DNA of 64,000 bases, from positions 4,216,001-4,280,000 of the forward strand of contig NZ_CP108458.1 in NCBI RefSeq assembly GCF_036242395.1, written 5' to 3'. Source of the stretch: Kitasatospora sp. NBC_01266. GTDB lineage: Bacteria; Actinomycetota; Actinomycetes; Streptomycetales; Streptomycetaceae. Below are positions 45,945 to 53,587 of the stretch, in pieces. How positions within the stretch are numbered: the stretch's first letter is position 1; every line of letters begins with the position of its first letter. Made by a program: the position numbers and the translations under genes. The notes under the pieces were generated by a model, which worked only from the letters and a program-made list of their open reading frames with translations, did no database searches and was not told the DNA's origin.

Positions 45945-46034
45945 GGGACATCCTGGAACTGGGCGACGGCGAGGGCGACGGACGGGACGGGCGGGACGGG
46001 CGGGACGGGCAGCGAGGTCACGGGACGTCCTGGA
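45930..46034 (-). repeat. 77-bp-period duplication at the MAB_1171c/PAP2 junction
   Basis: A 28-bp segment (45930-45957 and 46007-46034, one mismatch) is repeated with a 77-bp period. It includes the GTGA stop/start overlap, so two copies of the junction exist. Confidence 0.8.
45941..46021 (-). CDS. 26-codon mini-ORF in the duplicated junction
   Basis: GTG at 46021 overlaps the stop of the MAB_1171c-like gene (GTGA); its own TGA at 45941-45943 overlaps the PAP2 GTG at 45944. The peptide is VTSLPVPPVPPVPSVALAVA and then QFQDVP, where QDVP echoes the end of the gene before. It may be translated only as a coupling relay. I do not claim a functional product. Confidence 0.4.
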   Translation of the reverse strand: MTSLPVPPVPPVPSVALAVAQFQDVP

Positions 46035-47217
46035 GCCGAGGGTCGGCGAGGGCGACGGCCGCGACCGACCGGTAGGCGGCCGCGAGACCGAGCAGGCGGC
46101 GGGTCTCGGCCTCGAAGTCGAGCTCGGCGAAACTCTCGGTGGGCCGCTGCGCACTCTGGTGGCCGGGCGTCCGGCCGGCCAGCCGCTGGGCACCGCAGGC
46201 GCGCAGCAGCAGTGCCTCGGCCAGCTCCGGCTGCTCGGCGCCGGCCTGCCGGGCGACGCGCTCGCACAACTCCTGGTCGGCGTACCCGGCCAGCACCAGG
46301 GAGGCGTCGCGGATCTCGATCACCCTGCGGTGCAGCAGCACCCGGGGGCTGCGGCCCAGCGGCGCGGTCAGCACCACCTCGGGCACCGCCGTGGTGAGTT
46401 CCACCCAGAGCGGCCGCAGCCGGCGCGCGGTGCGCCAGGCCCGCAGCGCGGCCCGGCCGCCGCCGATCGCCGGGATCGAACTGCCCACCAGGATCAGCCC
46501 GATGGCCGTCCACTCGATGCCGTACAGCACCGAGGCCCCCAGGAACATCGGCCGCTGGTCGAGTTGGAGCAGCACCTGACAGACCCGCAGCAGCGCGTAG
46601 CAGAGACCGGCCGCGCTGCCCGCGCCCAGCACCCGCAGCCCGGTGCGCAGCCAGCCGGCCGCGGCCCGGCGGGCGTAGGTGCCGAACAGCCAGCTCGCCA
46701 GCCCCATCGCGGATCCCAGGTAGCCGGCGAAGATCAGCTCGTACACCGCCGCGGGGACCGAGCCCGGGTAGCTCTGGAAGAAGTCCCCGACCTCGGCGGT
46801 GCGGTGCATCAGGCAGAAGCTGACCACCAGCCCGGCCTGCGCGGCGAGCAGGACGGCCAGCTGCGGACGGCGCAGCCGGGTCGCCGGCTCGGGGCGGGCG
46901 GTGGCGGTCACGAAGGCGAGCACCCCGTCACAGGCGACCAGGCCGGTCAGGTGCTTGATCACCATGGCCAGGTTGTGGACACCGCTGCTCGCGTCCACCC
47001 AGGCGGTGATCGCGGGCAGGCCCAGGGTGATCGCGATCGCGAGGCCGGCGAAGGCGGTCCAGAGGGTGCGCTGGCGCGGGTTGCGGACGGCGGCGGGCAG
47101 CCGCCAGGCGGTCACCAGCCAGAGCATGGCCAGCACCAGGAGGTGGCTGGGCGACAGCCGGTCGGTGGTCTGCGTGGCCGGCACCGACCCGGCGGCGAGC
47201 TGGAACACGGTCGTCAT
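46018..47217 (-). CDS. MAB_1171c-like membrane protein
   Basis: A 399-residue protein with about seven helices in the first 275 residues (HLLVLAMLWLVTAWRL, TAFAGLAIAITLGLPAITAW, LAVLLAAQAGLVVSF, etc.) and a soluble C-terminal domain of about 120 residues (LRPLWVELTTAVPEVVL, RVLLHRRVIEIRDASLVL). It matches the layout of the putative transporters called MAB_1171c-like, which occur beside ImmA/XRE pairs in actinomycetes. ATG in an ATGA overlap with the metalloprotease gene. Function not known. Confidence 0.7.
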   Translation of the reverse strand: MTTVFQLAAGSVPATQTTDRLSPSHLLVLAMLWLVTAWRLPAAVRNPRQRTLWTAFAGLAIAITLGLPAITAWVDASSGVHNLAMVIKHLTGLVACDGVLAFVTATARPEPATRLRRPQLAVLLAAQAGLVVSFCLMHRTAEVGDFFQSYPGSVPAAVYELIFAGYLGSAMGLASWLFGTYARRAAAGWLRTGLRVLGAGSAAGLCYALLRVCQVLLQLDQRPMFLGASVLYGIEWTAIGLILVGSSIPAIGGGRAALRAWRTARRLRPLWVELTTAVPEVVLTAPLGRSPRVLLHRRVIEIRDASLVLAGYADQELCERVARQAGAEQPELAEALLLRACGAQRLAGRTPGHQSAQRPTESFAELDFEAETRRLLGLAAAYRSVAAVALADPRLQDVP

Positions 47218-47834
47218 GTGCGCCGCGCCGGGTGGCCGAGGGCGTCGTTGAGCCGGCTCAGCACCGGGTCGCAGCTCGGTTCGCCGGCCGGTTCGCCGGC
47301 CCGGGTGGCGCGCTCCAGGATCAGCGTGGCGAGCGACTCCGCGTCGGCCTCCTGGCAGCTGCTGTAGCCGCTGCGGGCGAGCAGTGCGAGCACCCGGTCG
47401 GTGACCAGTCCGAGCTCCGCGTCCCGTGCCGCGCGGTCCACGGCGGCGGCCCGCTCGGCCCGCGCCGCCGCTTCGGCCTCGGCCCGCTCGGCGAGGCGGA
47501 GCTGGTCGACGAGTTCGGCGAACTCGGCGACCGAGGTCCCCTCGGGCGAGACGTGGCCGAGCAGCATGTGCGACACCTCGTGCAGCACGATCTGGGCCTT
47601 CAGGATCGGTGCCGCCCCCGCCTCGTAGAAGATCAGGTCGGCACTGTCCAGCCCGACCCAGAGTCCGCACGGCAGGTCCGCCCCGGCCGCGTTCGCCAGC
47701 GCCACCAGCCGCAGCGGGCGCCCGCGCTCGCGGGCGATCCCCGCGCAGAACTCCTCCAGCTGGAAGGGGCGCGGTACCACCAGCCGGTCCGCCAGCGCGG
47801 TCAACCGGGACCGCGGCTGCCTGCGCCACCTCAT
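47214..47834 (-). CDS. ImmA/IrrE-like metalloprotease
   Basis: A 206-residue protein with the zinc motif HEVSHMLLGH (HExxH, in ILKAQIVLHEVSHMLLGH) typical of ImmA/IrrE (COG2856) peptidases. ImmA cleaves an adjacent XRE repressor; here the XRE gene lies directly upstream. An Ala/Glu/Arg-rich helical segment follows. The ATG at 47834 is preceded by AGGCGG; a GTG at 47867 is possible. Its stop overlaps the next gene (ATGA). I infer repressor cleavage as the likely activity. Confidence 0.8.
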   Translation of the reverse strand: MRWRRQPRSRLTALADRLVVPRPFQLEEFCAGIARERGRPLRLVALANAAGADLPCGLWVGLDSADLIFYEAGAAPILKAQIVLHEVSHMLLGHVSPEGTSVAEFAELVDQLRLAERAEAEAAARAERAAAVDRAARDAELGLVTDRVLALLARSGYSSCQEADAESLATLILERATRAGEPAGEPSCDPVLSRLNDALGHPARRT

Positions 47835-48028
47835 GGCCGCCTGCCCTCTTCGCCGTTGCTGTGCCACCGACCCGGTTGCCGGGGCGACTCGGGACGGTGC
47901 GCCGACCGTGCTGGACGATCGAGCCAGTAGCTTAAACGTTCGGTCGAGCGGCGGTCACGTGCGGTGGCGTGCAGGTGCGGTGTCCTCCGCACGCGGTCCT
48001 CTTCACCACACCGGCCGGGCGCTGGGAC

Positions 48029-48568
48029 TCAGCGGGTCTTCCCGCGCCTGGCGCGGCCCACCTCGGGCAGCCCCTCAACCACCCGGACCTGGTCGACGAT
48101 CGCCCGCAGACCCTTGAGCGCGCGCGGCGACAGGCCGGCCAGCCGGAACGCCACCGCGCGGATGTTGCTGTCGGCGAGCACGTCGGCCAGTTCGTCCGCC
48201 GCGGCGGGCGCGGCCGACGCCCCCTCGGGCGCACCCTCGGGCGCGGCCCCCGCCTTCAGCTCCCGGACCCGGGCGTCCACCCGATCCGCGACCGTGTCGT
48301 CCAGGAAGTAGGCGGCCGGCACCCCGAAGAAGGCCGCGATGGCCTCCAGGGTGCGCACGGTCGGGTTGGTCTTGGTACCGGTGCGGATCTGCTGCAGGGT
48401 GCCGTGCGAGACGGTCGGCCCGTCCGGCCCGGCCTGCTCGCGGATCGCCTGGGCGACCTCGTGGTAGCTGAACGGGCCGCGCCCCGCCGGGTGGATCTCC
48501 CGGAAGAGGTGGTCCAGTCTCTGCGCGATGGTGCGTCGGCGGTCCTGGGCCTGCCCGGGCATCGACAT
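48029..48568 (-). CDS. XRE-family repressor
   Basis: A 179-residue regulator. The helix-turn-helix is in the first 80 residues (TIAQRLDHLFREI, FSYHEVAQAIREQ, TVSHGTLQQIRTGTKTNPTV, TLEAIAAFFGVPAAYFL), followed by a flexible segment and a C-terminal ALKGLRAIVDQVRVVEGLPE helix. The start lies among GTG/ATG codons at 48562-48577; the ATG at 48568 is used. The product is likely cleaved or inactivated by the ImmA-like protein encoded downstream, and probably binds the triple motif at 48779-48854 upstream. Confidence 0.85.
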   Translation of the reverse strand: MSMPGQAQDRRRTIAQRLDHLFREIHPAGRGPFSYHEVAQAIREQAGPDGPTVSHGTLQQIRTGTKTNPTVRTLEAIAAFFGVPAAYFLDDTVADRVDARVRELKAGAAPEGAPEGASAAPAAADELADVLADSNIRAVAFRLAGLSPRALKGLRAIVDQVRVVEGLPEVGRARRGKTR

Positions 48569-48778
48569 CGCCACCGCCACCACTCCCCTGCTCCCCCGAT
48601 CCGCGGACCCTACGCGACTGCTTCCTGGCGCACGCGGATGCTGTTCCGTGCTGTAGGCCCCAGTATCCACTGAAATGGACGCCTGATACGAGCGGAACGG
48701 AAAGTTCCTCCTCTTTTGATCAGCCACCGAAGCGTTCGCTAAGACGGTTGACAGCCCCCGGAGGGTTCAGCGTATGTT

Positions 48779-48854
48779 CGACCGCGAGCCGTCCAACAAA
48801 ATAGACGGCCCACTGACGGCGCGCGGTCACACGGGGGTTGACCGCGTGCCGTCA
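48779..48854. promoter_or_regulatory. Three copies of a 16-bp operator-like motif
   Basis: CGACCGCGAGCCGTCC (48779-48794), TGACGGCGCGCGGTCA (48814-48829, inverse orientation) and TGACCGCGTGCCGTCA (48839-48854). Centres are 35 and 25 bp apart. They lie between the divergent XRE and HAD genes in a 396-bp gap. A TTGACA (48748) with TATGTT (48773) upstream of the first copy resembles a plus-strand promoter. Confidence 0.6.
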
Positions 48855-48964
48855 ATTCTTTTGGAAGGCCGCCCGCAGGCCACCCGGTGCCCCGCGGCGC
48901 CCATCGGCCGGATGAGCTTCACGGAGTCGGCCACGCCCGTCCGGGCACCTGCGAGGATGGACGG

Positions 48965-49813
48965 GTGACCCAGCCCGCCACCCGCCCCCGCCTGATCGCC
49001 ACCGACCTCGACGGCACCCTGCTCTGCCAGGGCGGCACCGTCTCGGAACGGACCGCCGCCGCGCTGCTCGCCGCCGAGGAGGCGGGCCTGCGGGTCGTCT
49101 TCGTCACCGGGCGGCCACCGCGCTGGATGCGGCTGCTGAGCGAGCACATCGGCGGCCACGGTGTGGCGATCTGCTCCAACGGCGGCGCGGTCTACGACGT
49201 GCGCCGCGAGCTGCTGCTGGAGAGCTTCCCGCTGAGCGGCCCGGACGCCCTCGCGGTGGTGGACCGGCTGCGCGAGCGGCTGCCCGGGATCGCCTTCGCC
49301 TTCGAGTACCCGGCCGGCTACGCCCGCGAGCCGCAGTACGAGGCCCGGATGTGGGGCGACGACGAGGCGCACGAGGTCGCCCCCGCCGAACAGCTGCTGG
49401 CCGCCGGCCCCGAGGGGCACCCGGGCCCGGCGCTCGGCAGCTACAAGATCCTCGCCAAGCACCCCGGCCTCGACCCCGACGCCTTCCTCGCCGAGGCCCG
49501 GGCCGCCGTCGGCCCGCTCGCCGAGATCACCCGCTCCAGCCCGATCGCCCTGCTGGAGATCAGCGCGCGCGGCGTCACCAAGGCGAGCACGCTGGCCCGC
49601 TGGTGCGCCGAACTGGGCATCGACCGCAGCGAGGTGGTCGCCTTCGGGGACATGCCGAACGACCTGGAGATGCTGGCCTGGGCCGGCACCTCCTACGCGG
49701 TGGCCAACGCCCACCCCGAGGTGCTCGCCGCCGTCGCCCAGCACACGCTGAGCAACCAGGACGACGGCGTTGCCCGGGTGATCGAGGAACTGATCACCCG
49801 GGCCACCGTGTAG
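48965..49813 (+). CDS. HAD-superfamily phosphatase, Cof type
   Basis: A 282-residue phosphatase: motif I IATDLDGTLL, motif II VFVTGRPPRWM, GVTKASTL lysine and FGDMPNDLEML, with a C2-type cap. It is a paralogue of the enzyme after serS, sharing most motifs. It should hydrolyse phosphate from small sugar-phosphate-like metabolites. GTG at 48965 with GAGGA 7 bp before. It is convergent with the PstB-like gene (31 bp apart). Confidence 0.92.
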   Translation: MTQPATRPRLIATDLDGTLLCQGGTVSERTAAALLAAEEAGLRVVFVTGRPPRWMRLLSEHIGGHGVAICSNGGAVYDVRRELLLESFPLSGPDALAVVDRLRERLPGIAFAFEYPAGYAREPQYEARMWGDDEAHEVAPAEQLLAAGPEGHPGPALGSYKILAKHPGLDPDAFLAEARAAVGPLAEITRSSPIALLEISARGVTKASTLARWCAELGIDRSEVVAFGDMPNDLEMLAWAGTSYAVANAHPEVLAAVAQHTLSNQDDGVARVIEELITRATV

Positions 49814-49843
49814 CTCGCCCCGTTCGACGATTCGTCAGTTCTG

Positions 49844-50665
49844 TTACCCGAAGCGCCCGTTGACGTAGTCGGCGGTGCGCTGGTCGCTCGGGCTGCCGAA
49901 GATCCGCTCGGTCGGACCGGCCTCCACGATCCGCCCCGGGGTGTCGTGGCTGGCCAGGAAGAACGCGCAGGACTGCGAAACCCGCTGCGCCTGCTGCATG
50001 TTGTGGGTGACGATGACGATGGTCAGCCGCCCGCGCAGCTCGGCGATGGTCTCCTCGACCCGCCGGGTGGAGGTCGGGTCCAGCGCCGAACACGGCTCGT
50101 CCATCAGCAGGATCTCCGGCTCCACCGCCAACGAGCGGGCGATGCAGAGCCGTTGCTGCTGGCCGCCGGAGAGCGCGCCGCCCGGGGTGCCGAGCCGGCT
50201 GCTGACCTCGTTCCACAGGCCGGCCCGGCGCAGGCTCTCCTCGATCAGGTGCGCGCGGTACTCCTTGCTGACCTTGATCCCGGCCAGCTTGAGCCCGCTG
50301 GCCACGTTGTCGGCGATCGACATCCCCGGGAACGGGTTGGGCCGCTGGAACACCATGCCGATCCGGCGCCGCACCTCGGCCGGGCGGCGGCCGTGCGCGT
50401 AGACGTCCTCGCCGTCCAGCAGCACCTCGCCGGCCAACTGGGCGCCGCGGACCATCTCGTGCATCCGGTTGAGGATCCGCAGGTAGGTGGACTTGCCGCA
50501 GCCGGAGGGCCCGATCAGCGCGGTGACCTGTCCGGCCGCCATGCTCAGCGAGACCCGCTCCAGCACCTTGTGGGAGCCGAACCAGGCCGAGATGTCCCGG
50601 GTCTCCAGGCCGAAGAGCCGGTCCGACCGGGCGGCGACGGGCGGCCCAGGGACGGTGGTGGTCAT
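49844..50665 (-). CDS. pstB: PstB-like ABC transporter ATPase
   Basis: A 273-residue ATPase of the phosphate importer type: Walker A LIGPSGCGKST, signature LSGGQQQR, Walker B ILLMDEPCSALDP and H-loop VTHNMQQA. RIGMVFQRPNPFPGMSIADNV is the typical PstB stretch. ATG at 50665. It is the last gene of the cluster, 50 bp after the sortase-like gene. Canonical PstB proteins are very close; yet the partner binding proteins here are atypical, so phosphate as the substrate is inferred and not proven. Confidence 0.9.
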   Translation of the reverse strand: MTTTVPGPPVAARSDRLFGLETRDISAWFGSHKVLERVSLSMAAGQVTALIGPSGCGKSTYLRILNRMHEMVRGAQLAGEVLLDGEDVYAHGRRPAEVRRRIGMVFQRPNPFPGMSIADNVASGLKLAGIKVSKEYRAHLIEESLRRAGLWNEVSSRLGTPGGALSGGQQQRLCIARSLAVEPEILLMDEPCSALDPTSTRRVEETIAELRGRLTIVIVTHNMQQAQRVSQSCAFFLASHDTPGRIVEAGPTERIFGSPSDQRTADYVNGRFG

Positions 50666-50715
50666 CGGGGTCCTTTCACGCGGCTGACCTCAGGTCAGCT
50701 CTGGTGCACATCAGG

Positions 50716-51642
50716 TCAGTAGAGGTTGGGCAGCAGCGCGGCGGCGTTCTCGTAGCAGGCCCAGAGCAGCGCGGCCAGCACCGGCGCGAAGGTCAGGTAG
50801 GCGGCCCCGCGGTGCCAGTAGCGCACCGCCAGGGTGGCCGCCAGCACGGCGGCCAGCAGCGCCGCCGACCAGAGCTGGAAGGCGGCCAGCGCCCCGGTGT
50901 CCTGCGCCAGCGCGTGGTCGGCCGCCACCTGCGCGGGGCGGCCGTAGGGGTTGGGCTGCGGGTCGCCGGCCAGCCGGGCCCCGACCAGCACGGTGCCGGT
51001 CGGGATCCAGCCGGAGTTGCTGGTGGTCAGCACCAGCCGGTTGGGGTCGGGGTCGCGTACCGGGTGCGCGCTGTCCCCGTAGACGTTGACGGTGTAGGTG
51101 AACTGGCCCTGCCCGGTGGAGACGAAGATCTGGTCGCCGACCCGCAGTTCGGACAGCCGCCCGAACGGCGCGTTGAACGCGGCACCGCGCCCGAACAGCA
51201 CCGAGACCCCGGCCTGGCCCGGCAGCGCGGTGTCCCGCCGGTGGCCCGGACCGCGCATCAGATCGCGCCCGGTGGTGCCCTCGACCACCACCGCGTGGTG
51301 CAGGCCGATCTTCGGGATGTCCACGATCGCCACCGGCTCGCCGTCCACCGCCGCACCGACCGGCGCGGTCGCCTGGGACAGCTCGTAGCGGAAGGTCTGG
51401 TAGGCGGCGGCCTGGTAGTGCATCTCCTGCAGCGGCGAGAGCACCGCCAGGAAGACCGCGAAGCCGAGCAGCAGGACCGCGAGCAGCGTCGCCGCCCAGC
51501 CCACCCGCAGCACTCGGCGGCGGCCGGCCGGAAGCTGGTCTGACGTGTCGTCAGATATGCGCTCCGGCAAGGTCGGCAGCACCACGGTGTCGTCGGTGGC
51601 CGAGACGCCGGCAGCCACCGGGGCCTCGGTCGTCGCGGTCAT
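50716..51642 (-). CDS. Sortase-fold membrane protein, catalytic residues replaced
   Basis: A 308-residue protein: helix at about 48-70, sortase-like domain at about 100-226 (VAIVDIPKIGLHHAVVVEGT, LMRGPGH, LSELRVGDQIFVST, FTYTVNVYG, LVLTTSN) and two C-terminal helices (about 256-275, 282-300). In active sortases the order is GHR ... TLTTC ... R. Here the His position is R152 (LFGRGAAF), the Cys position is S208 (LTTSNSG) and no Arg follows (WIPTGTVLVGARL). It should therefore lack transpeptidase activity. ATGA overlap with the PBP-like gene. A binding or scaffold role is inferred. Confidence 0.75.
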   Translation of the reverse strand: MTATTEAPVAAGVSATDDTVVLPTLPERISDDTSDQLPAGRRRVLRVGWAATLLAVLLLGFAVFLAVLSPLQEMHYQAAAYQTFRYELSQATAPVGAAVDGEPVAIVDIPKIGLHHAVVVEGTTGRDLMRGPGHRRDTALPGQAGVSVLFGRGAAFNAPFGRLSELRVGDQIFVSTGQGQFTYTVNVYGDSAHPVRDPDPNRLVLTTSNSGWIPTGTVLVGARLAGDPQPNPYGRPAQVAADHALAQDTGALAAFQLWSAALLAAVLAATLAVRYWHRGAAYLTFAPVLAALLWACYENAAALLPNLY

Positions 51643-53513
51643 CGCGGGCCTGCCGAGGAACCGGCCTGCCGGCGGCGCAGCCAGCCGCCGAGGAACGGCG
51701 GGACGGCCACCACGGCGAGCAGTTCCAGCGCCGTGATCGTGGTCAGCGTCCAGTCCTGCGGCCGGCCACCGACGTTGACCACGTTGGCGGCCACGTCAGT
51801 GGCACCGCCCCCGCCGCCGGCCGGGACCACCTCGCCGGTCTGCGGGTCGATGGTGGTGCCGTCGCCCCCGGCCCCGACCCCGGCCCCGGCCGCACTGCCC
51901 ACGGCGCCGGCGCCGGAGCCGGCCGCGGCGCTGCCGTCCGGACCGGCGGTGCCGCCACCGGAGCCCCCGCCGCTGCCACCGGCGCCGGTTCCCCTGGTGC
52001 TGGTCGAACCGCCCTTGGCGGTGGCACCCTTGCCGCCGGCGCCGGCCGAGCCGCCACCGGTGCCGCCCGAGGAGCCGCCGGATCCGCTGCCCATGGCCCC
52101 GGCGGACGCCGAGGGGTTGCTCCGGTCGCAGGTGAGCGGTTCACCCAGCTTGTCGCAGGGGTTCGGCTGCGGGGCGGTCTCCAGGATGATCAGGTTGCCG
52201 TTGCTGTCGAAGGTCGGGTTCGGGCAGTTGTTCAGCGTGTTGGGGTCGACGTTCCCGGCGTAGCCCGGGATCTGCGCGACCTGGAGCAGACCGCCGCGGA
52301 CCAGGCCCCTGGGGATGGGCGAGTAGCCGATCGAGTCGATCCCGCCCTGCCCGGTCGCCTGGCCCCCGCAGAGCACGTAGTCCAGGTACTGGCTCAGCGC
52401 GGCGCCCTTGGTGTTGTTGAACTTCGGCGGCGGCGGCAGGGCGTCGTTCTGCCGGGGCACGATCATGTAGCTGTAGCTGGAGAGCGGGTAGGAGCGCGGG
52501 TCGCTGTTGGTGTAGACGCCGTCGAGGTTCTGCTGCAGGAAGTTCGGGTCGGTGGGCGGCGTCGGGTCGTCGACCCCGCGGATCTTCGCGGCGGTGAGCG
52601 CCACGGCCACGTTCGGCGCGGTGGGCAGCGTGTAGTAGCCGGCCGGGTTGAGCACCTTGACCACCGGCCAACCGCTGTTCAGCGCGAAGGCGTACTCGTC
52701 GTAGCCGATCGCGCCGACGTCGTCCTTCGCCTGGATGTAGTGCGCCACCGCGTCGGACCCGTCCTGCGCGACCATCTGCGGGGTGGCCGGGTAGAACTCG
52801 GTGTACTCGCCGCAGGTCACCCCGTTGATGCCGGTGCAGTACTGGTCCCACTGCGACTGGTGGGTCTTCTCCATGTAGCGGGTGAACTGGGCGGTGGCGC
52901 CGGAGCCGTCGGAGCGGACCACGGGGGTGATCTGGGTGTGCGGCAGCGTCTTGCCGTACGAGGCGGTGATCTTGGGATCGTCCCACCAGGTGATCTTCCC
53001 GGTGAAGATGTCGACCAGGTTGTCCGGCGACAGGCGCAGGTCGGTGACCTGCTTGCCGCCGACCTTCAGGTTGTACATGAAGGCGGTGCCGCCGGCCGTG
53101 ATCGGGACGTAGGAGTAGCCGTACACCGGGTTCTCCGCGTTGCCCTGGCCGCTGCCGTGCAGCTGCTGGCTCGCCCCGGTGTCGGCCTGGGTGCGGAACG
53201 GGACGTCCGAGGCGGTGAAGTCGTCCTGGCCGTTGGCCCACTGGAGGCGGCCGGCCGCCGACCCGTTCTCGGTGAAGTTGATCAGCATGCCCCGGTCGGC
53301 GACGTCGACGCTCCACTTCTGGATCGCCGGCCCCGCCCAGCTGGACCCGTCGCCGTTCAGCGTGACGGAGGACGAGGCGTACGCGCTGACACTCGGCCCG
53401 AGCAGCAGCGCGAGCACGGTGAGCGAGAAGGAGAGCACCAGGGCCAGCGCCCGGCCGGCCCCTCGGCTGGCGCCCGGCGAGCGAACGGGGCGGTGAGCGG
53501 TGGCCCACGGCAT
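51639..53513 (-). CDS. PstS-like binding protein with C-terminal membrane anchor
   Basis: A 624-residue secreted protein. Signal peptide about 1-50, then a PBP domain (LNGDGSSWAGPAIQKW, DFTASDVPFRTQ, AFMYNLKVGGKQVTDLRLS, VVRSDGSGATAQFTRYM, GAIGYDEYA) to about residue 470. The motifs match PstS (GxGSSxxxP, SxGSGT). A Gly/Ser/Ala-rich spacer of about 100 residues and a C-terminal helix (ITALELLAVVAVPPFLGGWL) with a basic end follow. This anchor replaces the lipoprotein cysteine of normal PstS. The ATG at 53513 is preferred over one 15 bp upstream. Confidence 0.85.
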   Translation of the reverse strand: MPWATAHRPVRSPGASRGAGRALALVLSFSLTVLALLLGPSVSAYASSSVTLNGDGSSWAGPAIQKWSVDVADRGMLINFTENGSAAGRLQWANGQDDFTASDVPFRTQADTGASQQLHGSGQGNAENPVYGYSYVPITAGGTAFMYNLKVGGKQVTDLRLSPDNLVDIFTGKITWWDDPKITASYGKTLPHTQITPVVRSDGSGATAQFTRYMEKTHQSQWDQYCTGINGVTCGEYTEFYPATPQMVAQDGSDAVAHYIQAKDDVGAIGYDEYAFALNSGWPVVKVLNPAGYYTLPTAPNVAVALTAAKIRGVDDPTPPTDPNFLQQNLDGVYTNSDPRSYPLSSYSYMIVPRQNDALPPPPKFNNTKGAALSQYLDYVLCGGQATGQGGIDSIGYSPIPRGLVRGGLLQVAQIPGYAGNVDPNTLNNCPNPTFDSNGNLIILETAPQPNPCDKLGEPLTCDRSNPSASAGAMGSGSGGSSGGTGGGSAGAGGKGATAKGGSTSTRGTGAGGSGGGSGGGTAGPDGSAAAGSGAGAVGSAAGAGVGAGGDGTTIDPQTGEVVPAGGGGGATDVAANVVNVGGRPQDWTLTTITALELLAVVAVPPFLGGWLRRRQAGSSAGPR

Positions 53514-53587
53514 GGCACTTCTTTCCATGTGGCTGTCTCCGTTGTGGCTGTCTGTGCTGCGGGAGCCGGACCTGACGGCGGGTCGGT

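Noticed and set aside
48774..48968. A 64-codon plus-strand ORF between the XRE and HAD genes
   Set aside because: It runs through the operator copies, has no ribosome site or protein-like pattern, and overlaps the start region of the HAD gene.
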